64,000 nt of DNA. It comes from Capsicum annuum. Lineage: Eukaryota; Streptophyta; Magnoliopsida; Solanales; Solanaceae. Under the pieces are notes generated by a model that saw only the letters and a program-made list of their open reading frames with translations, ran no database searches and was not told the DNA's origin. The position numbers and the translations under genes were made by a program. The first letter of the stretch is position 1; every line of letters begins with the position of its first letter. This document shows positions 35,029 through 47,163 of the stretch, piece after piece. Where the stretch lies: contig NC_061121.1 of NCBI RefSeq assembly GCF_002878395.1, positions 11,888,983-11,952,982 on the forward strand. Direction: 5' to 3'.

Positions 35029-35259
35029 CAGACAAACTCTTCAATGTCTCTATCTTGGAAGAGATTCCAATTGCTAATATCAACAAATATTGCCATATTA
35101 TGTAAATGATCCGCACACCACATATCAACAACGTGCCCAACATGGGCACTTTAAATTAATTACTAGTATACATCTACTTGTTACTTAAAGACTATAAATT
35201 AGACATAATTTTCTCACTGTTGATTGCATTAATTTCACTGTCTACTATTACTAGCAATA
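35029..35259 (+). promoter_or_regulatory. Promoter region of the P450 gene
   Basis: A TATA-box-like TATAAAT lies at 35193-35199, about 60 bp before the first ATG, so the leader would be short. The segment 35029-35165 (TATCTTGGAAGAGATTCCA, CAACAACGTGCCCAACATG) is repeated in inverted orientation at 47775-47887. Confidence 0.55.
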
Positions 35260-37824
35260 ATGATGATGACATTCTTCTTAGTTTTTCTTGGCCTACTTGT
35301 GATTTATATTCTTGCTAAGTTCTTGTATAAGTCATGGTGGTATCCAATTTCCATACAAAGTTTGATGAAATCACAAGGTATAAGAGGTCCACCTTACAAG
35401 TTTCCTAATGGGAATGAAACAGAAATTAGAGACATGGAAATGAAATCCAACACTGGTCACATAGAGCTGAGACATGACATTTTCTCTATAATGCAACCAC
35501 ATTTACAGTCATGGATCAAACTATACGGTAATCATGACTTCCTTTCTTTTATTACGAATCCATATTAGTTGTCAAGGTTACTAAAATACGTATCGCGATA
35601 TACTTGTCGTATTATAAAATCAAGATGTAATTAGTTATTTTTGTCCCGTTTTACCTTTAGTAATAATTGTTCTTGAAACTACATGCAATAGATCCTCGTG
35701 GTCTGACCCTTCTCAAACCCTACGCTTAGCGGAAGCTTTAGTGCACCGAATTGCCCCTTTAATAGATGTTCTTGAAATATGATTAGCTTAGTCTTGTTCA
35801 ATTGTTCTTAATTAAAGTGCAATTTATTGAAGAGAAATAAGGGTAAAGTAGTAAAAGATACTTCTTATTTATGATTTATTAAGGGATATGTAAAATGAAA
35901 ATATGATCAGTGCCAACACTAAATGGTTAAAAAGGCAAGTACCTTAGGTCCTAAATCTGATTGGCCTCATTTTTATTGCAATAATAGGTTATAGATATTT
36001 TTTAAGAAAGTATTGGGTACTATTTGTAGAAAATTGAACTTACTATGTAAGAGGAAAGAATTAAAAAAATAAATATATATATATATATTAGTAGAAATCG
36101 ATTATACAAAAAGTTATTAGTAAGTTTGCATTTCAAAGAACTAGAAGAACAAGAATTTCAAATAATTTAAAAAATAAGTCTAAGGCCTCCATTTCATTTT
36201 GGCTTTAGGCGATTAATGTGCTTGAGTCGCCACTCAGTGAGTACTATGGCTGTCAAGTGGGCCTGGTCAGGCCAATCCGAAACCGGCCCGTGTTATTTAA
36301 CCGGGTTGAGGGCCGGGCCGGGGCCGGGTTTGGGTCTAAGTGGGCCGGGCTGGGCCCAATAGTAAAAAAATAAAAAACCACCCTAACCCGGCTCACTTAA
36401 CCCAACCCGGTCAAACCCGGTCAAAAATATAAAACAAAAACTTTTTTTCAATATATATTATATATATACACCTATATACATTATAAATACGTTAAACAAT
36501 ATATATACACTATATATATAGTATATACTACATTAGAATGTAAAAAATATATACACATATACACAATTACACATATATACGCACCATCCAAATATATATG
36601 TACTACTTTAAACTTTAAAGTTTAAATAAAATATACTACAATATATATATATATAAAATTATATATATACACACATGTATACGTTAAATATACACGTCTA
36701 TAGAAGATCTATTCACATATATACACTCTATTCTATGTATATGTAATACTTTAAATGAGATATACTACAATATATATACATTACCATATATATATATTTG
36801 TATAGTTATATACTAATTTAAAAAATATATACACATGTATACGTTAANNNNNNNNNNNNNNNNNNNNNNNNNNNNNNNNNNNNNNNNNNNNNNNNNNNNN
36901 NNNNNNNNNNNNNNNNNNNNNNNNNNNNNNNNNNNNNNNNNNNNNNNTGTATACGTTAAATATACACGTCTATAGAAGATCTATTCACATATATACACTC
37001 TATTCTATGTATATGTAATACTTTAAATGAGATATACTACAATATCTATACATTACAATATATATTTGTATAGTTATATACTAATTTATAAAAAATAGAC
37101 ACATGTATACGTTAAATATACACGTCTATAGAAGATCTATTCACATATACAACTCTATTCTATGTATATGTAATACTTTAAATGAGATATACTACAATAT
37201 ATATACATTACAATGTATATTTGCATAGTTATATACTAATTTATAAAATATATACACATGTATACATTAAATATACACGTCTATAGAAGATCTATTCACA
37301 TATATACACTCTATTCTATGTATATGTAATACTTTAAATGAAATATACTATAATATATATACATTACAATATATATTTGTATAGTTATATACTAATTTAT
37401 AAAACATATATACATGTGTATATATGTTTTATAAATTAGTATATAACTATATNNNNNNNNNNNNNNNNNNNNNNNNNNNNNNNNNNNNNNNNNNNNNNNN
37501 NNNNNNNNNNNNNNNNNNNNNNNNNNNNNNNNNNNNNNNNNNNNNNNNNNNNATATATATTTGTATAGTTATATACTAATTTATAAAACATATATACACA
37601 TGTATACGTTAAATATACACGTTTATAGAAGATCTATTCACATATATACACTCTATTCTATGTATATGTATTACTTTAAATGAAATATACTGTAATATAT
37701 TTGTATAGTTATATACTAATTTGTAAAACATATACACTTGGATACGTTAAATATATACGTTTATAGAAGATATATACACATCATTCAATATATATGTACT
37801 AGTTTAAATAAAATATATACTACA

Positions 37825-37862
<38 letters not shown>

Positions 37863-38290
37863 TACAATATTTATATATATATATATAGTTATATAATAAT
37901 TTATAAACCATATACATAACGTATACATTAAATATACTCATCTATAGAAGATATATACATACATATATATATATACCAGTCAATATATTCACTACTTTAA
38001 ATAAAACATACACTACAATATATATATATATATATATATGTATGTATATGTATATATATAGTTATATACTAATTTAAAACATATACACATGTATACATTA
38101 AATATATACTACTTTATATTTAGAAGATATACACACACACATATATATATACCATTCAATATATACACTACCTTAAATAAAAGTATAAANNNNNNNNNNN
38201 NNNNNNNNNNNNNNNNNNNNNNNNNNNNNNNNNNNNNNNNNNNNNNNNNNNNNNNNNNNNNNNNNNNNNNNNNNNNNNNNNNNNNNNNNA

Positions 38291-38344
<54 letters not shown>

Positions 38345-41300
38345 TACAATATTTATATATATATATATAGTTATATAATAATTTATAAACCATATACATA
38401 ACGTATACATTAAATATACTCATCTATAGAAGATATATACATATATATATATATACCAGTCAATATATTCACTACTTTAAATAAAACATACACTACAATA
38501 TATATATATATATATGTATGTATATGTATATATATAGTTATATACTAATTTATAAAACATATACACATGTATACATTAAATATATACTACTTTATATTTA
38601 GAAGATATACACACACACATATATATACCATTCAATATATACACTACCTTAAATAAAAGTATAAAACATATGCCACTTAATATAATAAATTAATAATACT
38701 TGATAGTAAATTAATAATGTATTAAAACTAAGTTTTTAATTTCAGTTTGTGAAATTCTGAATTTTCAAAAAAAAAAAAAAAAAAAAAAATCTTAATCGGG
38801 CCGGGCCAGGCCGATTAAAAGGCTGGCCCAAACCGGGTTGGGTCCGAGGCCGGGTTAACCGGGCCCAAATCAAAAACCCAACCAGACCGGGACCTGGACC
38901 CCTAAAGCCTTTGGGCTTACCGGGTCGGGTCAAACCGGGATGGTTTAATTATGTGGGCCGGTTTGAACCGGCCCGTTTGACACCCTTAGTGAGTACTAAT
39001 AATCAAATCAAACGCCTATCTTAAAAGATAGGAGTATCACTTTATCTTCTTGAAATCCTAAATGTGTCACTGTCTGATATCAACCTAACTATCTTCTTGA
39101 ATCCTGAATCGTCACTGTCTAATATTAACCTAACTGTCATATCACTCTACCTTCTTGAAATCCCGAATCTGTCCTTGTCTGATGTCAACCTAACCGTCTT
39201 ATCACTCTATCTTCTTGTAATCCTGAATCCGTTATTCTCTGATATCAACCTAACCGTCTTATCACTCTATCTTCTTTGAAATCCTGAAACCGTCACTGTC
39301 GGATATCAACCTAACAGTCTTATTACTCTATCTTCTTGAAATCCTGAATCCATCAGCGTTTGATATTAACTTAACCGTCTTCTGGATTTATGTGTGTACG
39401 TATCAGGAAGGAACTTTCTTATTTGGCATGGTTCTGAACCAGAATTGATTGTAACTGATGTTGACATGATCAAAGAAATTCTTAACAACAAAGAAGGTGC
39501 ATACGTTCAGCGTAAATTTGGCGGTCCTTTATTGGATTTATTTGGGAATGGACTTCCATTTTCAGAAGGCCAGAAATGGTCTAAACTTCGAAAAGTGGCT
39601 GATTATGCTTTCCATGGACAAAGCCTGAAGGTGAATCTCTATAATTCTTGTTATAGTACTTTGATCTAGTTTTACCTTGTGCTATCCATGCAAATCTGGA
39701 CATTAGAGGTGGCCATTGAGCATGTTAGGCTGAATTTGAACACGTTAAAATGAGCTGAAATAGCGATAATTTGAGGATAGTTAGGATATTTACCAAACTT
39801 AGTGAGAGTTTCTGAAGTTCATTCTGTATCAGTGAAACAACAGTTTCGGAAATCCACTTTGTATCAGTGATACAACAATACATTCTGTAGCAGCGATACG
39901 GCAACTTATACAAAGCGATTTGATATTTTAGAGCGCGCGAATTGTTGTATCACTATTACATAAATTTCAGATAAATGTTGTGTATAAGTTTGCATGGTTA
40001 GGTAATTATTCCATTAATAAATGGACGACCAAAGGTTACTTGGGCTGAGATGGATTAAACAGTGGTCCATAATCCAACCCGCTCAACTGTTACTGAGTTC
40101 AGTTTCGTTATTGTGTTTTTGTATAATTTGTTTATTTTAACAAACAATACTAATATAAAGAATTGTTTTAATATGGTCATTTTGAAGTTCTCATGAGCTG
40201 ATTTTGCCACCCCCGCGGCAGGAAATGATTCCAGCAATGATTGGAAGTGCGGAAGCAATGTTGAAAACATGGAAATCTTATGAAGGTAAAGAGATTGAAG
40301 TGTATGAACAGTTCAAGCTTATGAGCGCGGAAATCATCTCGAAAACTGCTTTTGGAAGCAGCTACTTGGAGGGGAAACATATATTCCAAATGTTGGACAA
40401 ATTAACTCGAATCATTTACATGGATCACCGAAAGACTAAAATTCCCGGAATCAAGTATGACAAGAAACTCAATTCTTAATTTACATCAATGTCCTCTATA
40501 GTTTACGTCTTTGTGAGCTTCTTGAGAAGATGTTCTTTCAGAAACAGCCTCCCTACTTCCACGAGGTAGGGGTAAGGTCTACGTACAGTCTGCCCTTCCC
40601 AAACCCCACCTAGTGGGATTACACTGAGACGTTGTTGTTGTTGTTGATCTATAGTCTTGTCATTCTGTTAATAGTTAGCTGTACTGTCTTTTCAGGACAT
40701 CCGGCGAAATAGAATCTGGCAAGCTCCGAGAAGCTCTTCGCGACTCGATCATGTTAATGTTAAAGAAAAGAGAAGATAATGTCAAGACAGGACAAACAGA
40801 AAGCTACGGAGGCGATTTTCTTGGATCACTCTTGAAGGCTCACCATGATGCTGATGTGAAAACTAGAATCTCAGTGGATGACATAATCGACGAATGTAAA
40901 ACGTTCTATTTTGCTGCACATGAAACAACCACCAATCTACTAAGTTGGAGTGTTCTTCTTCTAGCAAGTCACCCGGAATGGCAAGAGAAAGCGAGACAAG
41001 AAGTACTTGAACTCTATGGCCAAGAAACTCCGAAGACTGAAAGCATTTCAAGACTACACATTGTAAGAACCTGAATTTCTTTACTGAATTCTTTTTACAC
41101 ATGCTCAATTAACAGAGGCGGATATTGGATGAGTTTCGCGATTTCAGTTGAACATATTGTTTTCAGCTCGAACTATGTATATATGTGCACAACAAGAAAG
41201 TGGAAAATGCCCACACATATATAATGATCACACTTATTCTGAATCTACTGACTTTAGATTCTTCATTTTTGCATCATCCTAACTAGGGGCGGAGCTAGGT

Positions 41301-42023
41301 AAGGTGGTTCGGATGAACCCCCTTCAGCGAAGAACTACACTATTTATACATGGTTAAAATAACTTTTTATATATATACAATAGATGTTTCGTTTGTTTAC
41401 TTCTTCATATTTTGAACCCGCTACTGAAAATCCTGGCTCCACCACCACTGAATTCCTAACTGTTCATGTAATCGCTGTAGCCTATATGAACGGTAACGAA
41501 GGTTACTTCCTCCCCCGTCTCCTCTAGTCAACACCCGGAAAAATTATAACTAATACACATTCTCTGACTCTAGATTCTGAATTTTCCTTTGCAGGTGGGC
41601 ATGATTTTAAGTGAGACTCTGAGACTTTATTCACCGGTTATCTATCTTGTAAGAACAGCAGCAAGAAACACAAGACTTGGGGGACTTACAATTCCAGCAG
41701 GACTTGGATTGTACGTTCCCCCTTTATTCGTTCATAATAGCTGTGAATTATGGGGAGACGATGCTCATCTTTTCGAACCAGAGAGGTTTGCTGAAGGGAT
41801 GGCGAAAGCAACACGGGACCAACTGATGTCTTATTTAGCTTTTGGCTTTGGTCCTCGAAAATGTGTTGGCAATAATTTTGCAACTACGGAGGCCAAAATA
41901 ACACTCGCTATGATCTTGCAGCGTTACAAGTTCACTCTTTCACCAAACTACATTCACTCGCCGACCGTGGTTCTCAACCTCCAACCTAAACATGGAGTCC
42001 AGGTCATCCTAAGTCCACTGTAA
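35260..42023 (+). CDS. Cytochrome P450, CYP72 clan (CYP749A-like)
   Basis: Proposed exons 35260-35527, 39407-39630, 40222-40454, 40696-41062 and 41595-42023 join in frame with GT/AG borders to give 506 residues, a normal P450 length. Visible features are an N-terminal membrane anchor (about residues 3-22), CYP72-clan text such as GIRGPPYKFPNGN and SWIKLYGRNFLIWHG, the I-helix AAHETT (315-320; Ala where Gly is commoner), the K-helix ExxR as ETLR (371-374), PERF (426-429) and the haem loop FGFGPRKCVG with Cys454. The enzyme would be an ER-anchored haem monooxygenase using NADPH-P450 reductase. The substrate cannot be told from sequence; CYP72-clan members act on terpenoids, hormones and fatty acids. 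The first start codon is used, but the adjacent ATGs (35263, 35266) would serve equally. Intron 1 is swollen to 3.9 kb by a hAT derivative. No disabling change seen. Confidence 0.92.
35692..35765 (+). mobile_element. SINE-like 3' fragment
   Basis: TCGTGGTCTGACCCTTCTCA ... CGCTTAGCGGAAGCTTTAG ... GCACCGAATTGCCCCTTT resembles a common solanaceous SINE 3' body. No boxes or target duplication found. Confidence 0.5.
36848..36947. other. Assembly gap (100 N)
   Basis: Exactly 100 N within the AT-rich array; flanking sequence continues the same repeat. Confidence 0.99.
37453..37552. other. Assembly gap (100 N)
   Basis: Exactly 100 N. The repeat orientation flips just before it (37415-37452 reads as the opposite strand of the unit), hinting at a misjoin or a local palindrome. 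Confidence 0.99.
38190..38289. other. Assembly gap (100 N)
   Basis: Exactly 100 N, followed by a long TA microsatellite (38295-38342). Confidence 0.99.
39030..39382 (+). repeat. 61-bp minisatellite near the end of P450 intron 1
   Basis: GATATCAACCTAACCGTC-like anchors at about 39180, 39241, 39302 and 39363 are exactly 61 bp apart, with two earlier, slightly shortened units from 39075. Each unit also has TATCTTCTTGAAATCCTGAA. The array stops about 25 bp before the splice acceptor. Confidence 0.92.
40535..40647 (+). mobile_element. TS-type SINE with (TTG) tail in P450 intron 3
   Basis: GAAACAGCCTCCCTACTTCC, GAGGTAGGGGTAAGGTCTAC and ACCTAGTGGGATTACACTGA followed by five TTG repeats. It lies wholly inside the intron 40455-40695, so coding is unaffected. 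Confidence 0.8.
41284..41452. mobile_element. Short TIR-like repeat (GGGGCGGAGC ... GGCTCCACC) in P450 intron 4
   Basis: Starts AGGGGCGGAGCTAGG and ends TCCTGGCTCCACCACCACTG, a common solanaceous MITE style with imperfect inverted ends. No coding and no certain target duplication. A diverged relative may end near 48094 (ATTCGCCACTG). Confidence 0.5.
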
Positions 42024-42149
42024 ACTTATCGAGTTATCATACTTAGTCCTAAATGTTCCAGTTAATCAGCATTTAGATAACAGCCTGTATGGATTGTGTA
42101 TCCTCACTGTTATTGTATTGTATTGTTACGTTAAACAAAATATTAGTTG

Positions 42150-42510
42150 TGGTTGCTATTCTGAACTTATTGTATTGGGTACTAAGAAAATGAGTAATAT
42201 TCAAAGGATCTGACACGTATGCGACATCCAGAATATTTTGTTTTGTACCAAAGCATGTTACTTCATATCATCCAAGGAATCACAAAAAACACAATCATAT
42301 ACTACATAATAAAATGATCTTGCAAATCTGTTTATGTTTTAATAATCTTGTGCATGAGAGAGATTTGGCACATCATCAATAGTATATGTATTTGTCACTC
42401 TCAATCTCTTTTTTATAATATGGAATCATAATACTGCATTTTGGCATATAATAATCCAATTATTGTAGTAATTGCTGACACCTAATAGATCTATCAAGAA
42501 CAAAATAATA
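42150..42510 (+). repeat. P450 3'-flank, downstream copy (interrupted)
   Basis: Matches 33530-34000. The match breaks at 42510 where the LTR element begins and resumes at 47421 with GTGATCTTAATGCAAATTTG. Confidence 0.75.
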
Positions 42511-42512
42511 AA

Positions 42513-42769
42513 TGTAACGATGGGGAATCATATTGGTAAGGAGATCCATATTCACATACATTGAAATAAGAATTCATCATAGAAACAAAAAGGAAAATAG
42601 AAAAGGAAGATTCCAAAATGCTAAAACTACTAAGAAGATAAAAGACAACTTCATAACATCAGCCCTAATAGATTATATTCCTCTACTATATATAAACATC
42701 TTTCCAGGGTCCCAAATGTAATTTGACATCTTTGCAAATAGTACCTCCATCTTGGTTAAATTCATAACA
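42513..42769 (-). repeat. 3' LTR of the - strand element
   Basis: 257 bp, TG...CA ends, near-identical to 47164-47420. Few differences suggest a fairly recent insertion. Confidence 0.9.
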
Positions 42770-45700
42770 ATTCTCCCTCCCTCAATAAGAACCTTGTCCT
42801 CAAGGTTCAAGTATAGTCGTACAAAAACCATGGTGTTGTTATGTTCCTCTTTGTCAGTGTCAACAACCCAAAAGAATTCTTCAAAAGCTTCATTATCCAA
42901 AGCAACTTCCAACATTGGTCCTTCTTTTTGCTTTTCAAACCAGAGGATGCATCCACATCTAACAAGATAATCACCAAAGAGTTCCTTGGAAAGTGATCGC
43001 AGAACCAAAGGGCAAACGTTGAAGACCTGGTGGAGCTTTGAGTTAAGATCACTGTTAATAGTTGGATCAGATTCCTCTAAAGTAGTTTGTATTGGTGGCA
43101 TTAGCACATGTAGGATCTCTGCAATCCAAGAAACACCCCAAGGGATAGTTACTTTCAAAACCAACTTACTAGAAATCCAAGTGAAAGCATCATTTAAAAG
43201 CCACAAGAGTTGCGTCCATGTTTTCTCCAGATAAGAAAGTTTAATGTGCCAGCAGTTACATGTGCACATAAATGATGAAAAATGATTTCAGGATCTGGAA
43301 TAATTCTCCACAAATATTTCTTCTTTGCAAAAATGAAACTCATGCTGAGAAATATGGCGACGAGGGTGATGGGACAAGACATCTTTACTACCGATCATGG
43401 ACTATTGCTTTTCCTTTTCTTCTGCATCAGTAGTCTCAAGTGGTTTGCGCCAAGTCTGGGTACCATAAGGGTCACAAAAAGTAGCAGGAACTGGAGCTGG
43501 AGTAATCGTAGTAAGCTTGCTTGGGTCCTTCAAGTACTCTTGCATTCTTGTAATATTGTGGAATGAGTATGTGGTCTTTGTGAAAATTCCTAGAATAGTT
43601 GTGTAGGCATAGATGAGCACATGAGAAACAACATCAACAGTAACATATGTAAGAGCCATTGATAGACCAAACATGTGTCACTCCAGCTGCAAGCTTAGCG
43701 ACTAAGTCCATTTTTGAGTGTTCAAAAACCACAGAGCTAAGAGCCAAACTATTTGTTGCAACAAGGATACCGAAATGGATGTTCTTGGAAATTGCTTCAT
43801 ACAAATTGTTATGTTCCGCTTTATTCTCAGATATTTCGAAGAACATCAAAATGCATTTCTTAACTACATCAGACAGAGGGCAATTTGATTTGTGAAGGTC
43901 AAACATCACTGTCTCAGATAACAAGAACACAAAATCACAGGACTTGGTCATTTTATCAAAATTTATAAATGCATCAGTGCCTACTTCTTCCATCACAAGG
44001 CCACCCAGTTGCGCACGCCCCAGTATAGCAATTAAATAATATTTAGCAGGAATACTAGTATGTGTATGCATGACCAGGTCGATATCAATAGTTATATGGA
44101 TACTGAGTATACCAGGATTAAAGGTATGAATTGAAAACCTGATAAAAATAATAAAAGTTGTTGAGGAATAAGAAAAAGGTTGCACCTCAAGCCAAGTCCT
44201 TCCAGCAACCAACACAAAACCAGCTTCCAGTGGCGTATGTACATTGCAAAATTCATGAATCTGATTAGTGCATAGCACAATACTTGATATAATTTCTTGG
44301 ACAACCATCTCTTTATGTAGCACTGTAGCTTTTAAAATCTTACCATCTACAAAACAGGTCACAATATATGCTCCATAAGTCACCCGGATAGAAGACACTA
44401 ACATTGGAAGTATTATGTTAAGATGTTTCCTCCACTCTTTCACTAAGTCGGGTCCTGTACTCTCCTAATAGTTGACATCTGTTGAGCCAATGCTTGACAA
44501 GAATTCACCGTCAGGTACATATACCATGCATAAGTCATAATCATAGTCAGACAACCCTTCAATCTGACCAACAAGCATCAACATTCCTTCAACTTGTTCT
44601 TGTTGAGGAGAAAGTGACATCCAACCCTTGAGAGAATCAATCCATTCAAGTATTCGTACAGGCTGAGAAATCACCAATTTCAGATTAATTTGCCATGTAA
44701 AATTTCCAATCTTACACCAAAAGTCGAAACTTGTTCGTATGAACAGAGCTCAGTCAATAAAGATAAATTATTGCACGTGCCATCTTATCAGACAATGGAC
44801 AGATATAAGATCTGAAATTTCCACTAAAATTATTTGCATTCTCTAATATATACCTCTCCACACTAATATTCCTCTTGTAATTGGCCATAACATGCGTGAA
44901 TTGATCAATTACGTACCTCTCCACACGAGAAGTAGCAGCCTGATCAAGAGAATACAAAAATGAGTTATCTAGAGATATACCCAGTAGCTTGTAGGAATTA
45001 CAAAAACTTGTAAGATTATCACCATGTTCAATTAGCACTTCAACCTCACCTATATACTCAGAGTCATGCAACATGGAAAGCCATCTACTACTTCTTTCAG
45101 CCATTTTATCAAACAGTTTAGGCGTATCTGATGAGGAACTTAAAGGATTAATCAAAAGAGGAGCACAACCTGAAACATCCAAAAGTTCTTGCCCAATGTC
45201 GATCCAATTGGTCGAAGAACAACAAATTGAAAGTAAATAATAGCCTTTCAAATAGATACCACTACGCCCAGCAAGTGGTCGACCAGTATGAAACTTCTTA
45301 CCTAAGAGCTTAATTTGGTTGTATTGGCGCTTGTCAAATGAATCACTTAACTGCCCAGTATCTACCCACTTGCAATCGTTAATGCACAAAACAGGTGGAA
45401 ACGAGCCAATAGGTGTATTAGGGCTAAGAAATTATATAGAAATATCCCTCTGCGGCACTCTATCGAACACCTTGCAGTCAAACTCTAGTGGTCCCTTAAC
45501 TGAGAAAGAGACATGTGAGAATTTGAGCTCGTTAGCGTAAATAGAAGCACATTGCGGTATTGTATCTTTAACACCAAGAATAGAAAGCAGTGAATCCAAA
45601 ATAGGATTTCACCATATCAGCCACCTCGGTGTCACTATCATTGTAAGCTGACTCTAGCACAGAGGTGATATTTATAACATCTGAATTCTCTAGAGTATCA

Positions 45701-45840
45701 ATAGAAGTGGAGTCCAATTGCATCTCCTCCTGCAACACTGATCGCACATGGAAAATAGAAGAAAGCATACGTTTGTTACGTTTTTGCAATTCTACCACTA
45801 CATCCTGCACGATTTTGAGGGAAGTGTAGATCTTCTCCAA
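42673..45840 (-). pseudogene. Unrecognised long coding region inside the LTR element, several frames
   Basis: On the - strand there is a succession of open frames: 45840-45568 (starts MEKIYTSLKIVQDVVVELQ), 45389-44754 (MCINDCKWVDTG), 44677-44465 (MVISQPVRILEW), 44443-43634 (MKEWRKHLNIIL) and 43269-42673 (MCTCNCWHIKLSY). Together they suggest one protein of roughly 1000 residues broken by a few stops or frame changes. It could also be spliced. The first part looks helical and charged. The last contains NLEDKVLIEGGR just before the purine tract, and this codon stretch may simply reflect the element's 3' end. I see no zinc knuckle, DTG/DSG protease in context, YxDD box or integrase zinc finger. 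Family not recognised. It could be a captured host gene, an extra ORF or a strongly diverged gag. Confidence 0.45.
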
Positions 45841-45886
45841 AATTGCAGGTGGATAAGTGGGGAGTAAGAAATTGTTGGTTGTATGG

Positions 45887-47094
45887 TGTTAGAGTTTTTG
45901 CCCTCATTTTCTTACTATATTTAAGTTTTAGTTTTTCTTAGAAGGAAAATAAAAGTTATCATAATTACTTTTACTTTTTCTGAAAGAAAAAATATAATTT
46001 TTTTTCCATATTTGGCTAACCTCTTTATTGGAGGAAAGGTTTTAGACATCTATAAATAGAAGAGCCCTTTGTCATTCCATAACACAATAGCATCCACAAT
46101 GTAGTCATTTAAAGAGTTTTGTTTAGGGGGAGATTTCACCCAATAGTTTTAATGTTTTTTCGATATTAGATTTTCAATATGTAGGTCTCTTGACCAAAAC
46201 ATATCAATAATATTATGTTTTTAGTATGTTTTTCTTTTCATCTGATTTATCGTCTCAATAGTTTGCAACTTTAAGCTTCCGCATGACGCCCTCTCAATTT
46301 CGAACCCAACAAGTGGTATCAAAGCCTATGGTTCAAAGATCCGATGGTTCAATTGAGGATAGTTTAATGTCAAAGTTGCAACCAATTTGATGATAATAAA
46401 GATATTTTGTCAAAATAAAACTACATATGGAGATAATTGTCAATCATATTTTCAATAATCCTGCTGTCACATATTTGAAAATAAAGTTTTCTTTTAACCC
46501 TACAAAGGGCTACAAGATTTTTAACCCGAATGAGCTCATATATTTTTAATCCAAAAGCTCCATTTTTAAGCATGCCAAACAACAGTGATGAAGATTATGT
46601 GAAGAACAAAAGATCAAAGATGTGAAGAAGACGGATCAATTGAAGAAAATCAAGCCAAAAAGGGGAGATTTGTTAGGGTATTTGCCCTGATTTTCTTACT
46701 ATATTTAAGTTTTAGTTTTTCTTAGAAGGAAAATAAAAGTTACCATAATTACTTTTACTTTTCCTGAAAGAAAAAATATAATTTTTTTTTCATATTTGGC
46801 TAACCTCTTTCTTGGAGGAAAGATTTTAGACAACTATAAATAGAAGACCCCCTTTGCATACCATAACACAATAGCATCCACAATGTAGTCGTTTAAAGAG
46901 TTTTGTTTAGGGGGAGATTTCTCCCAATAGTTTTAATGTTTTTCGATATTAGATTTTTAGTATGTAGGTCTCTTGACCAAAACATATCAATAATATTACG
47001 CTTTTAGTATGTTTTTCTTTTCGTCTGATTTATCGTCTCAATAGTTTGCAACTTTAAGCTTCCGCATGACGCCCTCTCGATTTCGAACCCAACA
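45887..47094 (+). mobile_element. TRIM-like LTR element (1.2 kb) with exact 5-bp TSD
   Basis: LTRs 45887-46311 (425 bp) and 46671-47094 (424 bp) both start TGTTAG and end AACCCAACA. A primer-binding site TGGTATCAAAGC (like the initiator-Met tRNA site) starts at 46314, and a purine tract AAAAAGGGGAGA lies at 46657-46668. The interior is only about 360 bp and non-coding. The TSD TATGG is exact (45882-45886 and 47095-47099). Too small to encode its own proteins, hence TRIM-like. It is nested in the LTR element at 42513-47420, near that element's 5' end. Confidence 0.93.
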
Positions 47095-47163
47095 TATGGG
47101 GCTGGAGGAGTTTGAAAGGAAGATGATACCCATTTGGTAGAGGAGGGACAATGAAAGCACCAT

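Larger units (their letters stand above)
36430..38680 (-). repeat. AT-rich tandem array of the hAT derivative
   Basis: Units of about 155-180 bp recur, with AGTTATATACTAATTTATAA, CATGTATACGTTAAATATAC, CTATAGAAGATCTATTCACA and a TACTTTAAATGARATATACT segment. Three 100-N gaps fall inside, so copy number is unknown. Segments 37850-38170 and 38340-38650 are near-duplicates. Confidence 0.85.
36245..38988. mobile_element. Non-autonomous hAT derivative with exact 8-bp TSD, in P450 intron 1
   Basis: Ends TATGGCTGTCAAGTGGGCC and, on the reverse strand, TAAGGGTGTCAAACGGGCC belong to the same family as the hAT element at 7462. The 8-bp duplication GTGAGTAC is exact (36237-36244 and 38989-38996). The interior has no transposase: it is GGGCC/ACCGG-rich subterminal DNA at both ends and an AT-rich tandem array in between, with the unit in the reverse orientation relative to 13200-14445. 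Confidence 0.93.
35528..39406 (+). other. P450 intron 1 (3.9 kb)
   Basis: Donor GTAATC after the first base of a Gly codon and acceptor GTATCAG at 39406. It contains a SINE-like scrap, the hAT derivative at 36245-38988 with three assembly gaps, and a 61-bp minisatellite at 39030-39382 just before the acceptor. Confidence 0.88.

Noticed and set aside
38089..38423. Open frames on both strands with long Tyr-Ile repeats
   Set aside because: They are translations of TA microsatellite and AT-rich array, and run through an N gap.
39064..39279. 71-codon open frame with repeated LSLYLLEIPN-like text
   Set aside because: It is a translation of the 61-bp minisatellite inside P450 intron 1.
43282..43566. 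Plus-strand frames inside the 42513-47420 LTR element
   Set aside because: They are opposite to longer, consistent - strand frames and to the orientation fixed by the purine tract.
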